A DNA stretch of 64,000 nucleotides from Furcasterigmium furcatum. Its lineage: Eukaryota > Ascomycota > Sordariomycetes > Glomerellales > Plectosphaerellaceae. The notes beneath the pieces were generated by a model. It did no database searches and had not been told where the DNA came from. It saw only the letters and a list, made by a program, of their open reading frames with translations. The stretch is from NCBI GenBank assembly GCA_001599815.1, contig BCIA01000005.1, positions 475,088 to 539,087 of the forward strand. The letters are read 5' to 3'. Below, in pieces: positions 41,738-52,425 of the stretch (position 1 is its first letter; each line of letters begins with the position of its first letter). Position numbers and translations under genes: made by a program.

Positions 41738-43424
41738 ATGCGTTTATCTGTATTCGGTCTGGTCTCGGCCTGGGCTGGCCTCATCGCTGCCCGTGGCTGC
41801 CAGCAAGAGGCCTACGATTACATTGTTGTTGGTGGCGGTCCGGCCGGCATCATCACAGCTGAGAGGCTGGCCGAAGCCAACAAGAAGGTCCTTCTGCTTG
41901 AGCGAGGACCGGGTCCCACCATCGAAACAGGATCCAAGTACCCTCTGACCTGGAACGACACCCTGACGCCAGTCGACGTGCCAGTCCTGGCACCTGCGCT
42001 GAGCAGCCTTCCTCTCTGGAGAGAGTACATGTGCGATGACACTCCCGGCTCAGCAGCTTGCGTGTTGGGCGGCGGTGTCACCGTCAACTTCATGGTGTTT
42101 GTTCGCCCTCCCGCACGCGACTTCGAGAAGTGGCCTCGGGGCTGGAATTGGAAGAATGTCGCGCCTGCTGCGAAGCGATTGTATGAGCGCAACCCTGGAA
42201 CCACACTTCCATCTCTGAATGGGGAACGATACGACCAGGGTCTTTTCTCGACATTCTCTCCATTCTTCAATAGCCTGGGATGGAAGCAGGTGGACATGAT
42301 TACCCAGCCTGACGAGAAACATGAAGCCTACAGCTATCCTTCATGGAACATCCAGGGCGCAGAGCGAGCTGGCCCTGTCCGTACCTACCTCCCGCTGGCA
42401 CCGCAGTACGACGGTTTCACCCTCAGGTTGGGCGCCAAGGTCATCCGCGTGGTACGATCTGGCAAGCGAGTCACTGGAGTGGAGGTTGAGAGCTCAGGCA
42501 AGCGTGAGATCATCCATCTCGCACCTCGCGGCCGGGTCGTTCTCTCGGCGGGAGCCATGTCGACGCCCCGACTTCTGTTCAACTCTGGTATCGGCCCCAA
42601 GAAGCAGATCCAGGCTGCGAAGAGCTCTGGAGTAGAAGTTCCCCCCGAGAAGGAGTGGATTGACCTCCCCGTCGGGCAGAACCTCAAAGATCACCCAATC
42701 TTCTCCATCATCGTTAAGACCAACGGCGCTTGGGGTCTGACCGACGTCAACTCCATTCTCAACGGTACCGACAGCGCGAACATTGAGCTGTACGAAAGTG
42801 AAGGCTCCGGTATCGCGGCTCAGGGCAGACATCGCCTCATCTTCTTCACATCCAAGGTCGGCAGCGACGGCATCAATAGGTACTTCCAGGGATCCTGCGC
42901 TGCATCAGGCGAAGGAGTCGCCACGATCACGACGTACATGACACATGGCCTGACATCCACTGGCGTTTTTGGAATTCAAGACAACGGGACGGGCGTCTTT
43001 GAGAAGCCGGCCTATCTGCAAACTGATGCCGATAAGGAGACGGCTACGGCCTTTATCCAGGACATGGTGGATGCAATCACAGATCCGTCGACCGGCTTCT
43101 CGCTCCAGACCAACCTCAACACGACGGCAATCCTTGCTTCCCTGAGGAGCGGGAATCATTATACCGGCACTGCGAAGATGGGAACTGATGATGGCCGTCG
43201 GGGCGGCACCTCAGTTGTTGACACCAACACGAAGGTCTACGGCGTGGAAAATCTGGTATGTTTCCTGGGCCCTTGCGTCAGCTGCACCGAGCACCCGCAC
43301 TAACATGGCCCAGTTTGTTACCGATGCCAGCATGCATCCCGACCTCCCCACCGGAAACACGCAAACGATCGTGATGGTTGCTGCGGAGGCCGCTGCGGCA
43401 AAGATCCTCGCCTACAGAGGATAA
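41738..43424 (+). CDS. Secreted GMC (FAD) oxidoreductase, cellobiose-dehydrogenase-flavodomain-like
   Basis: Exons are 41738..43255 and 43314..43424 (58-nt intron), giving 542 aa. A signal peptide (MRLSVFGLVSAWAGLIAA) is followed by the FAD-binding motif VVGGGPAGIITAERLAEA with ERGPG ending the ADP site. The substrate-side GGGVTVNFMVFVRPP and the second GMC signature GAMSTPRLLFNSGIGP follow. The catalytic histidine is in SGNHYTGTAKMG, and the end reads DASMHPDLPTGNTQTIVMV, with asparagine at the second catalytic position. The pattern is that of extracellular AA3-type enzymes related to the flavin domain of cellobiose dehydrogenase, but without a cytochrome domain. It would oxidise a sugar or alcohol outside the cell, passing electrons to O2, quinones or metal. 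It is convergent with the TRP-like channel gene. Confidence 0.94.
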
Positions 43425-43678
43425 ATCTGGATGGACCGGGCTCAACATGGACCGGGTTCGACAAGTGCAACAACACGAAGGCCATGGGATCACTGTTGTA
43501 GCACTTCGCCAATACAGTTCTTGAAGGATAAAGTCCAAATTCAAAAGATGATCGTCAACGGCTATGCTAATATGGCTGACAATGATTATAAATATCTTGC
43601 ATGATCGCCACCCGCCCAGCAAAAAGAGAGTATTCCCACACGCAACGCCCGGTTTCCACTGCTGTGTCAAAGCCCTCC

Positions 43679-45736
43679 TCAGCTTCTGGCTCGCTGATGC
43701 TCCCCTTCCCGCGTCAGGGGAGTAGCCGGATCGATCGGCGGCCACATCGTGCTGATGTCCTCCCCTTGTCTCACTTCAACCTGAGACCGAGAAGCAAAAC
43801 TCCGGACATTGGCGCGGCTCGGATTCCTCCTGTCACCCGGTGACGGAGACCGGGTGTCGTGGGACTGAGAGTCCGATACGTCCTTGCCACGAGCGGTGAC
43901 AGCAAGTGCATCCAGTTCCTGGCTGAGGTCGAGCTGCGTCCGCGACTTCCAGAAGGACACCCGGTCGTCGTCCATGGTGCGGTATCGGTTGTCGGGGTTC
44001 TTCCTTATGAACGATACAATGCTGGATCCGATGACTAGGAGCAGGAGGACCAGAGAGAAGATGGCGTTGACGATGAAGATGAGAATTCCCACCACGCCCA
44101 CGAGGAGTCCGGGCGCACTGAAAACGTTGTTGAGCAAGAACAGGAAGATGGCGTTCAGGAAGTTGACGACGCCGATGGCAATGTTGAGAATATTGGTCGT
44201 CTTATCCATCCATGGTCGCATGATGCTGGCAGCGGCCAAGACAGTGACCTCGGTGATGATCAAGCAAATAGCTTGGGCGACACCGTTGTGTTGTCCATAT
44301 GCGATGACTGCAGCCTTGACGAAGATGTATACAAAAATAGGTAGAACATAGTAGTATGCCGAGGCTCTAAACGGGACGTAGAGGAACCCCCATTTGTAAA
44401 GGACGTTGGGGTTCGAGAAGAGCAGATACGACGGCGTGTTGTAGACGGTGGTCGAGTAGCGACCGAGGGCGATGATTCGGAAGGAGGCCCATCCCAGAGT
44501 CCCGATGATACCGACCATGTAGATCACCGCGATGACAGCAATGGCTGGCGAGTCGATCTGAGTGAACTCCCAGAGGGCGAAGATGGTGACAGCAGGGAAG
44601 CCGGCGACTGCCATTCGAAGAAGAATCCCTTTGAGCACGACCTCCCAGCCGCCGTCGTGGAACTCCGGGAATCGTTCTCGGGAAACCCATCCCTTGTTGA
44701 CACAGAGAACAAGGATGCCGTAGAAGATGGCGACGAGGATGGCACTGAAGATGATGAGTATGGAGAAGAAGGTGATGCTGGTCATGACCATGTTGGTCGA
44801 CTCGATCTTCGACAGGTAGGCCACTCGTTGGATGCCGTAGACGACGTAGGCGCCCGTGTCGAGCTGGATGTTTGCCCGCTTTGTCAGGGCGCCGACAGCT
44901 GTATCGATGGATCGTTTCATGATGTGGACGGAAGCGAATAGGGCATTGTTCAGCAGTGTCGCGGGCTTTCCGCCGGTGGCGCGCTGGAACCAGGTGAATA
45001 CATCCTGCATCCAGTTCACACGAATGATGCCCAGCGACCACATGAAGTTCCTCGTCCAGGCGTTGGCGGCAGGAGGCAGCCGCACGCCGCTGAGGCCGAC
45101 CATGGCCTGCGCCTGGAAGTACGCGAAAAGCGAAAGGGTGCTGGCAGCCAAGTGGGCGGCAGTGTTGGTGTAGCCGATACCAGACATGATGGCAGAGGTC
45201 AGAAGGCCGACAAGGATGACCACGGCAGTCGCCCACTTGATGTAGATGAGGTCGACGGTCTGGGTGTTGGCGAAGCTCGCCTCCAAGCAGGAGATGCTCT
45301 CGCCGGTTTCCGTCTCGTTGATCAACACCTTGATGCTCGCGTCCAGGTCGGGGAAGGTATAGGCGATTGCGGGGACCATGTTGCTAACGCTGTCGCTGAT
45401 GGGCAAGTTGAACTTGAGACTGATCTTGCCAGTGGTCAGGGGGCACAGGATCGGGGGATCCATGCTGCACGGGTCGATGGTTTCATGCAGCAATTCCCAG
45501 CCGTAGACGTTGAGTTTGATGTCGAACTTGACATTGCCCTGGACGGAGGACAGGGCCACGACATTCGCGCTGACCGAGCCATTGTCTGGTGTGTAGACGA
45601 CGTTGAAGAGGCTGGCCTCGAAGCTGGAATTATCCTGGCAGGAGTCAAGCGACTTGGACTGGAGGACCCTCTGCGCCGACGTCGAAGAGAGGATCGCGAG
45701 GACCCAGACGGCGGGCCGCCACGGTCGGAAGATCAT
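43679..45736 (-). CDS. FLC/TRP-like membrane protein (ML-like plus TRP domain)
   Basis: A single exon of 685 aa. A signal peptide (MIFRPWRPAVWVLAILSSTSAQ) is followed by a luminal ML-like domain with paired cysteines to about residue 160. About nine hydrophobic helices form a TRP-type core (VVILVGLLTSAIMSGIG, TSITFFSILIIFSAILVAIF, LAAASIMRPWMDKTTNILN) and a charged cytosolic tail follows. This is the plan of yeast Flc proteins and related calcium-permeable/FAD-carrier proteins of the ER, vacuole or plasma membrane. The tail is rich in S, R and D and likely phosphorylated. The family assignment is secure; whether it carries FAD, calcium or other cargo is not visible. Confidence 0.93.
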   Translation of the reverse strand: MIFRPWRPAVWVLAILSSTSAQRVLQSKSLDSCQDNSSFEASLFNVVYTPDNGSVSANVVALSSVQGNVKFDIKLNVYGWELLHETIDPCSMDPPILCPLTTGKISLKFNLPISDSVSNMVPAIAYTFPDLDASIKVLINETETGESISCLEASFANTQTVDLIYIKWATAVVILVGLLTSAIMSGIGYTNTAAHLAASTLSLFAYFQAQAMVGLSGVRLPPAANAWTRNFMWSLGIIRVNWMQDVFTWFQRATGGKPATLLNNALFASVHIMKRSIDTAVGALTKRANIQLDTGAYVVYGIQRVAYLSKIESTNMVMTSITFFSILIIFSAILVAIFYGILVLCVNKGWVSRERFPEFHDGGWEVVLKGILLRMAVAGFPAVTIFALWEFTQIDSPAIAVIAVIYMVGIIGTLGWASFRIIALGRYSTTVYNTPSYLLFSNPNVLYKWGFLYVPFRASAYYYVLPIFVYIFVKAAVIAYGQHNGVAQAICLIITEVTVLAAASIMRPWMDKTTNILNIAIGVVNFLNAIFLFLLNNVFSAPGLLVGVVGILIFIVNAIFSLVLLLLVIGSSIVSFIRKNPDNRYRTMDDDRVSFWKSRTQLDLSQELDALAVTARGKDVSDSQSHDTRSPSPGDRRNPSRANVRSFASRSQVEVRQGEDISTMWPPIDPATPLTREGEHQRARS

Positions 45737-47005
45737 CGTTGGCGGGCGCGTGAGTGCGAGCCAGAGTCGTCGTCGGTGAAGTCGTGAACCGCGGCAGGTG
45801 TGTGCAGATCAAGTCTGTATCGCGGCATGCGACATGGAGTCGGGCGGTGGTACCTTTGCTGACGGGGATTGCGGGGAGGAAAAGTCGAGACGAGACGAGG
45901 CGAGACGATGGCAGCAACGTCAGAAGGGATCTGCCCGCCTTCTTTTGAGAGACGGGACGAGACTGGGCCCTCCCTCCTGCATGACCACCACACCTTAACT
46001 GGCTGCCTACATATGATTGCTCGTATCCACGATCAGGGCGAAGCAAGTGGGGCCATCCCCCGGACAATAAACCCTCAAGCGGCGGCCACTTCGTATTCCT
46101 GCCGGCTGACCCGGGACCCGGGATCATCACAAACACCTCTGCTTCTCACGATGGGTTGGAAGCGCAGTGCGTGGAGCGCGAAGCTAGCCTTCCTCAGGGT
46201 TTTTGCCGAGACTGTTTCTCGTACTCTGTTTGACATGAATGACGACAGGAGATGAGCCGGCCGTAAAGCGCTCGACTGCTTGCGCTCGGAACGCCAAGAC
46301 TTCAAGCTGCGCCCCCTAAGACGCGAGATGCTTCCCAACTCAACAGGCAAGTTGCGCTTAGCCGGCAGGGGGATGACCAACGCCTGATTGTTGCAGCACG
46401 TCCACGTACTCATCGGGACATCAAGCCCAGGGGCGCATCAACACTCACTGGGAGAGTCGAGTTCTCGTCGCGCTCCGGTCAAGATCGAAAACGAAGGCGT
46501 GGCATGTTTTTTCTCCATGGTCAAACATTGCACAGCCAACGCATGGAAAAGGTAGATGGGCCGCTACCTGTTGGCCCCCTCAGGGCCCATACAGAAGCAA
46601 TCCCCAGAGCATCACAGGTGCGACCACAAACTTCACAATCAAGACAGCCTGCGCCATCGTTGGCCACGCCTGACGCCTCCGCCCCCGGGGACGCGTGGGC
46701 AACGCCATTTCTCAATGGGCCGTTAGCACGTTCATTCCGTTTCAACATCAGAACTCATCTCGGAGCAAAAGAAATGCCGCGAGTGCATCAGAGATGTCAT
46801 CCCAGCGCTTCGGGACAGGAAGCCGGTGCCTTCTTCGCGAAACCACCCACTATACCCGAAAGTTGTCTGGGGAACGGCGCATGGCGGGACCCCAGCTCAG
46901 AACTCGCACATGCAGGCATGTTCAGATGCTCGGAATGGCAACGAGGCAAACTTGCCATATATAATCTGGATCTGGGGCCCAACGCCCCCAGCAAAGCTGC
47001 CAACC
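45737..47005. other. Intergenic region
   Basis: It holds the 5' flank of the FLC-like gene and the 3' flank of the beta-helix gene. Open frames at 45869..46255 and 46504..47016 have no recognisable domain. Confidence 0.5.
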
Positions 47006-48448
47006 TTAACCGGTAAACGTCAGGTTCTTGACGTGCTCATTGACATAGGCCGGGACATAGTCCGACGTGAGATACCACCCCGGCTTGGCCATGGTGTCGC
47101 TGACCGTGACACCGTTGATCTTCAAGTTTTCGAACCTGACATACTCGATCCCCCTCGTCTCGTTGTATCCGGTGATGATGGTCGTCCCCGCGTTCGAGCC
47201 ATTGTACGTCAGATCCCGGATCGTAACATTGGAGATTCCCCGACCGGGTGATGTGTTGTACTTCTGGTTGTACATCACCATCATCGTGATGACCTGGCCG
47301 TGTCGGAAATCCTCGACGCGCACGTCGTCTATCAGAACATCCCTGAGCAGGTTGCTATCGCCCGGGTTGAGAGCGATACATCCCTGGTAGCCCATCTGAA
47401 ACTCCCGATGATCCAAGATATCGATGTTGCGAATCGTGATGTCTGAAAGCTCCTCCGGGTCGTTGGTGTTGCCATGAGTGCCAATGTTGATACCGTGAGC
47501 CAGGTCGGCCCAGAGCGACGAATTCTGGATGGTGACATTCTTCGTGTCGCCGAAGTAGTTCCACCGGTGCGTATAGATCGCGACGGAGTCATCTGATGTC
47601 CGGAGGAAGACGTTATCAACAAGGATGTTCTTGCTGCTGAAGATGTCGATCCCGTCTCCCCATCCAATGGCGCTGAACGTCCGAAGACCTCGGATGGTCA
47701 CATCCTCAGCTTCAGCAAGGTTGACGGTGTAATGGCCGGGGTCGATGACAATGATGTCCTCAATCAGCGCGTTCTTGGTCCGGTATCCTTCCATCGTGTG
47801 CGCCCCTGGTCGGTAGAAGACGCCATGCCCGCGGATAGCTGAACCAGTCGTTTCGTTCAGATTCAAGCCTCCGCCCTGCAGCACTGCTCCTCCGGCAATG
47901 TAGATCGTTGTCCCGGACGGCACATCCATGAACCCTTCTATGGAGTGGCGGCCGGGCTCGTAGAAGATGACATCTGAACGGTTCCGAAACTCATTCTCGT
48001 CCACGATCGTGTTGGTGAACAAATGCAAGACATTGAATACGTCTCCCTTGGCTGGCTGCACAACCACGTTGCGAGGCTTGTCCAGCGTGAATGTTATCGT
48101 ATCTTCCTGGACGGAAGGGACGATGTCGTATGAATCCGGCCGAATGCGAGCCGAGTCGATGGGTTTTGCGATTGACTTGACGGATATCTCGACGCCCCCG
48201 ACAAAGTCGAAGTAGACCATCGAGCCGAAGTACTTCTTGCTGCTACCAGTTGTGGTGTTCACCTCCAGATGAGGCACCTGGTAGATCTCGAGGGGCTTCC
48301 AATCGCTGGCATTGTTCCTGACTCTGACCTCGAATAAGTCTGACTGCGGGATGCCTTCTGGGATGGCGTATGTCTTGATCGATTTACACCGAGCATTGGC
48401 AACGCCAAAGGCCAAACAGAGAGCCAAGAAGAAGTGCAAATACTCCAT
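47006..48448 (-). CDS. Secreted right-handed beta-helix protein (GH28/GH49-like)
   Basis: A single exon of 480 aa with signal peptide MEYLHFFLALCLAFGVANA. After an N-terminal beta-sandwich-like domain (to about residue 160), many short repeats form a pectin-lyase-fold helix. Motifs include GGAVLQGGGLNL, GWGDGIDIFSSKNILVDNVF, RTSDDSVAIY and GINIGTHGNT. The aspartates in GDGIDI and SDDSVAIY sit where GH28/GH49 enzymes keep catalytic acids, so a glycosidase acting on a plant or microbial polysaccharide is plausible. The usual GH28 GHG and RIK motifs are not obvious, so exact family and substrate are uncertain. Many N-glycosylation sites support secretion. Confidence 0.88.
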   Translation of the reverse strand: MEYLHFFLALCLAFGVANARCKSIKTYAIPEGIPQSDLFEVRVRNNASDWKPLEIYQVPHLEVNTTTGSSKKYFGSMVYFDFVGGVEISVKSIAKPIDSARIRPDSYDIVPSVQEDTITFTLDKPRNVVVQPAKGDVFNVLHLFTNTIVDENEFRNRSDVIFYEPGRHSIEGFMDVPSGTTIYIAGGAVLQGGGLNLNETTGSAIRGHGVFYRPGAHTMEGYRTKNALIEDIIVIDPGHYTVNLAEAEDVTIRGLRTFSAIGWGDGIDIFSSKNILVDNVFLRTSDDSVAIYTHRWNYFGDTKNVTIQNSSLWADLAHGINIGTHGNTNDPEELSDITIRNIDILDHREFQMGYQGCIALNPGDSNLLRDVLIDDVRVEDFRHGQVITMMVMYNQKYNTSPGRGISNVTIRDLTYNGSNAGTTIITGYNETRGIEYVRFENLKINGVTVSDTMAKPGWYLTSDYVPAYVNEHVKNLTFTG

Positions 48449-48997
48449 CGCAAGAAAGTGGTCTTCCAGAAAAAGGCAGAGCTACCTAGAGATATTGTTT
48501 AGTGGTCGCCCTAGAAACAAGCAAGTATTTCTTATAGAAGGAGGCCGTTTGCCAGAACTGCTGTCACTGATGTTCCTCGGACCGGCAACTCCCCCGGTGC
48601 TCTGCTGTGAAAATGGGATCGTCACGATAATGATCTGCTTTGAGTTCCATGCCCCGCCATCTGCCCCCATCTTCCTGGCAAACGCGGGGTTCTCCGCGCA
48701 ACCATCCAGACAACTACGGGGAAACTCACGGGTCACCCGGACCTCGGACATCACGTCCTCCCTGAGAAATACAAGAAAGTACATGATATCCCTATGGAAG
48801 CCAGTCGTAGCCTGAATTTCTGCCCCGATATCTAGGCCGAGCCCTAAACCTCTGGGGCGTCCAATTCAAAGTTGCTCTCAGTCACGCTGGACTGCTTGCC
48901 AGTGCAGCTTGACTTCCGGTCCGGTCTTCACAGGTCCCGGGGCCACTCGAAGTCGAAATGAAGCCTTGAGCAAGCTCGGGACCTATGTGCCCGCTGA
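48449..48997. other. Intergenic region
   Basis: 5' flank of the beta-helix gene and 3' flank of the O-methyltransferase. No gene is seen. Confidence 0.5.
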
Positions 48998-49786
48998 TTA
49001 CTGCGGCCTTCCCACGTACACGGCAATCAGCAGTCCGCCCTCATACGGTGCCGAAGTCCACCTGAAGCCATTCTGAGGATCGTTCAAAAACTCGAACATG
49101 GGCCCATACCCTGCACGGGCCGCCGTGGTATTGTCGACAACGACAAGAGCTCCGGGCCTCAGCTTCGGATACACAAGCTGGATGGTTGGCAGAACAAGAG
49201 GTGTCCAGACTGAGAGGCATGTCAGCATCTATGACACCGAGTGGCCGGGGCAAGTGTGTGGGCAGAAGGCGGCATCAAATAGGAACAAGAAACATGAAGA
49301 CCTACTATCCAGGAGCAAGAAGTCAATCTCCTCGGGCAAATCCGACTTCAGGGTCTCGCGAATGTCGCCCTCTCTGAGGTCGATCCACTTCTCAATGTCA
49401 TCTCCCGCCTCCCTCCAGTACTGTCTCGCCCTCTCGGCCTTGGTTGGTTCATTCTCAGTGGCGATGACCTTTCCAGAAGCATTGTTCTGTACGGCGGCAT
49501 TCTGCGCAACTGCCAATGCAAGGTAGATGGTGCTTAGTCCGAAGGAGGTCCCCGCCTCGACGACATTCCGTGCGCCGCTGGACCGGAGGAGGAGGTACAC
49601 CATGGCGCACTTGTCGGGGTCGAGAGCCACGAACTTGGAGAGGGCGGATGCATATGGCTGGTCATCGGTGCTGAGAAAAGCACCCTCGGTCAAAGCCTTG
49701 GTATGGAGGTCGCGAAGCAGATCCTTGGTCTGGGCACTGGCTACCACGGAAGCCAGAGTGGCATCGATGGTGCTGAGGTCGACCAT
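48998..49786 (-). CDS. SAM-dependent O-methyltransferase (class I, family 3)
   Basis: Exons are 49306..49786 and 48998..49209, giving 230 aa, the usual size of cation-dependent caffeoyl-CoA-OMT/COMT-type enzymes. Motif I reads VVEAGTSFGLSTIYLA, acidic residues after it (ATENEP) bind the SAM ribose, and EEIDFLLLDIWTPLVLP gives the metal-site aspartate. DNTTAARAG matches motif IV. The acceptor that yields LLLDIWTP is the CAG at 49210; an earlier TAG gives a frameshift. It likely methylates a catechol or small phenolic in the cytosol. It is not near the aromatic group at 1-12 kb, so a link is unproven. Confidence 0.94.
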
Positions 49787-50929
49787 GGTGACGGACGGCG
49801 CAACTTGGCGAACTTGTGAACTCGAGGGTAAGTTAGAGGAGACTTCGGGTGAGAAATGACTCCGATTTTTATACCAGAAAACACGACATCCAATGAGTCA
49901 CTATTAGGTGATCAATTCTTTGGATTCACGACGGTTGATGTTGTCGCCGAGGGGAAATCTACATCTAAGTTCCGGCTTCGGTCCCGGCACTTGTTCCCCG
50001 CACTGGGGCGGGCCATGATGACTCCGTTCAAGTCCACACGCCCTTCGCCCGCATCATCTCCGGTGCTCTTCCAAAGTTGAAGACGACCTCCTCAGTCGTA
50101 CATCAACGCTTTTGCATGGAAGCCCCAATCCGAACTACAAGTGGCGACAAGTCAATACTAGTCCGAAGATGGCAGGTTCCTATCAACACCAACCGTATTG
50201 GATCCCGTGCATGTAGGCCATCTGACGGCTGACCACCTCCTCTCGGACTGGTTCATACCACTCCAGACAACTCACTCGAAAAGAGTGATCGCATGATGAT
50301 CATTCAGCAACGAGACATGCGAAATGAGGCCCTTTCCACGGCACCGCCTGCCCTACCTACTCCATGCGGTTGAAAGATGCGCGCGCTGCCCTGCGCAGCC
50401 ACGCGGAAAGCCCGCCGTGCCCAGCCTGGGCACCGAACCCTGCCGATCATGGGCCCCTTGCGGATGCTAAGAGCCTTGCGCCTTGTTTCCGGGCAGGCTG
50501 ACTTTTGGGCATCTCGTCACTGATGCAACACCGACGTGGCTCGGAGTCGCCTTCCAATGGTCTCCTGGCGCAGCCTTACCCGAAGAGCGCTGTAGATAAG
50601 TATCAGTGCGTCGACGGGACTTGACGACGGAAGAAGCCCAACTGAAGCCATCGCGTCTCGAGAACACTCAGCGCATTATACCACAAACACCAAACCCTTT
50701 CTGAACGGCATTCCTCGCACGAGAAACCCATCTGGGCGATTTACCCTCTGAACAAACCTGACGTCACCCGAACGTGCGCGCAGCGGCATCAACCACCCGA
50801 ACCAACGTCGCAACTGCCAGCAGTCGAGTCAATCGCCAAAGAGCACCACGAATTGGCAGGGAGAACAGCACGCTCTCATCTGTGCGCACCACAGCCCCCC
50901 GACATTCGAGTGCTCCTGCCACTGCAGAG
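49787..50929. other. Intergenic region
   Basis: Divergent promoter region of 1.1 kb between the O-methyltransferase and the glycine-rich gene. No domain-bearing frame is seen. Confidence 0.5.
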
Positions 50930-51171
50930 ATGTGCTTTGGATCAAAATCCGAGAGCAGCGGCTTTGGGGGCATCAACCCCAAACCCGTCGACTCGGACGC
51001 GTCAAGTTTCAAGCGCGCACCTCGAAGACGTCCATTGCAAGAACGCAACGGCGAAGACGGCACCAAACCCCGTAGCAACGCTGCACGGCGAGCCAAGACG
51101 GTCGCCGGGGCGGTCATCGGGGGCGTAATAATAACCCTCGCTGGTGCCGAAGCAGGCATGGCATACGGAAC

Positions 51172-51202
<31 letters not shown>

Positions 51203-51247
51203 GGTGATGGAGGGGGTGACGGCGGAGGAGGCGGCGGCGGCGAATGA
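50930..51247 (+). CDS. Small protein with N-terminal MCFGSKS and polyglycine C-terminus
   Basis: 105 aa from the ATG at 50930. MCFGSKS-type starts are common in small fungal proteins. The middle is basic and polar, a short hydrophobic stretch follows (VAGAVIGGVIITLAGAEAGMAY), and the end is a run of about 25 mostly glycine residues with two aspartates, closing GGGE and stop. The frame extends upstream to 50774 without a recognisable sequence. The opposite strand reads as polyproline and is less plausible because it lacks a conserved start. It could be membrane-associated; function is unknown. Confidence 0.5.
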
Positions 51248-51601
51248 GCCAGATAGTAGTAGGCGGTATCAAGGTGCAACTCCAAGGAGGGCGATTTATT
51301 TATGAGCTTTCAAGTAACATGTCTCAATAGCATTTTTCAAACGCACACCGAGAAGCATCGATATGGCATGCTCCTCTAGAGTCCTGGCCTTCAGTTTCCA
51401 TGCTCTTGGACAATTCCTGCCGGTGGGGATTGATCGCCAGCACGGGCCACCCGCAACCTTTGACCCAATTCCATGTCACTCCCCCATCGGATCTCAACAG
51501 CGCTGAACCACAAATTCAATCAACTTCATCCTCACATCACAACCCTCCCGCAACATCCCTGCCAAGAGAGACCTGTCGCCATTCCTCGACAACTCGCAAA
51601 C
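51248..51601. other. Intergenic region upstream of the Med22 gene
   Basis: No gene is seen in this 354-bp promoter region. Confidence 0.5.
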
Positions 51602-52205
51602 ATGGATCGAGGGCTAGACACAAACCTGCTCGACACGCACAATCGCCTCATCGCGGACGTCGTTTCCCACTTCCGCGCATTGACGATGCTCGCGACAGTG
51701 CAGGCAGAGAGCGACGAGAAGCACATCGACCCGCAAACGATCGCGGTGAACGGCATGTCGATGCAGATGGAGTTTGAGGCTCTGGTGAGCCACCCCCGAG
51801 GCCATCGCGTCGCCCACGGAACCCATCGCTAACCGTCCACAGAACACCTCGGTCAAGGATCTTCTCGCCCTCAGCCGCCGCCTGAAAGAGCTCTGGCTAT
51901 TCGGTCGCCTCGGCGCCGAAGACGAGCAGGCAAAGGCCCAGGCTGAGAAAGTGGAGCAGGATGTCGTGCGCTGTGCGGAGCTCTTCAACTCGATCCAAGG
52001 AAGCAAGTACGCCAAGCTGGCTCAGGAGAACGGAGGATCGTGGGAAGCCGAGCCCACAAATCAACCAGCAAAGACGGAGACGACAGGGGCTGACGGACCG
52101 GGAGTCGCGCCTGGAGCCTCATCTACAGCAATGGGCCCCTCTACGCCGAGCGTGGGACTCGTTCCCGGACGGGCTGGCGTCCCTCCGCCGGCCATTGCAC
52201 CTTAG
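51602..52205 (+). CDS. med22: Mediator complex subunit 22 (Med22/Surf5) homologue
   Basis: Exons are 51602..51784 and 51843..52205, giving 181 aa. Med22 is a small head-module subunit of Mediator, which links regulators to RNA polymerase II. The conserved helical part covers residues 8-115: LLDTHNRLIADVVSHFRAL, the NGMSMQMEFEAL segment before the intron and LLALSRRLKELWLFGRL after it. The C-terminal third is low-complexity and rich in P, G and A, common in Sordariomycete forms. It acts in the nucleus. It is convergent with the Pus1 gene. Confidence 0.85.
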
Positions 52206-52425
52206 CCTGGCAGGAGACCAGGTCATCACTGGTTGAATGGGTCACGTCCTGACGATGTTTCCGATGAGAGGGGGATTTCTGCTCTGTACTTGTCTTTATT
52301 GATACCCGCCGTAGTCAACGCACGCGGCACGACTTGGGAGCGCTATAGCCATCGCGGCATCTGGACTCGTCTAATTCGGTCCTCTTGGAGTGACATGCAA
52401 AGCTGCAAAGGGCTATGAGGCTTGT

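Noticed and set aside
44367..45236. 289-aa minus-strand frame rich in R, H and P
   Set aside because: Alternative frame of the FLC/TRP-like gene, whose own frame shows signal peptide and helices.
50764..51285. Proline-rich minus-strand frame
   Set aside because: Reverse reading of the GGN repeat in the MCFGSKS gene; no conserved start or domain.
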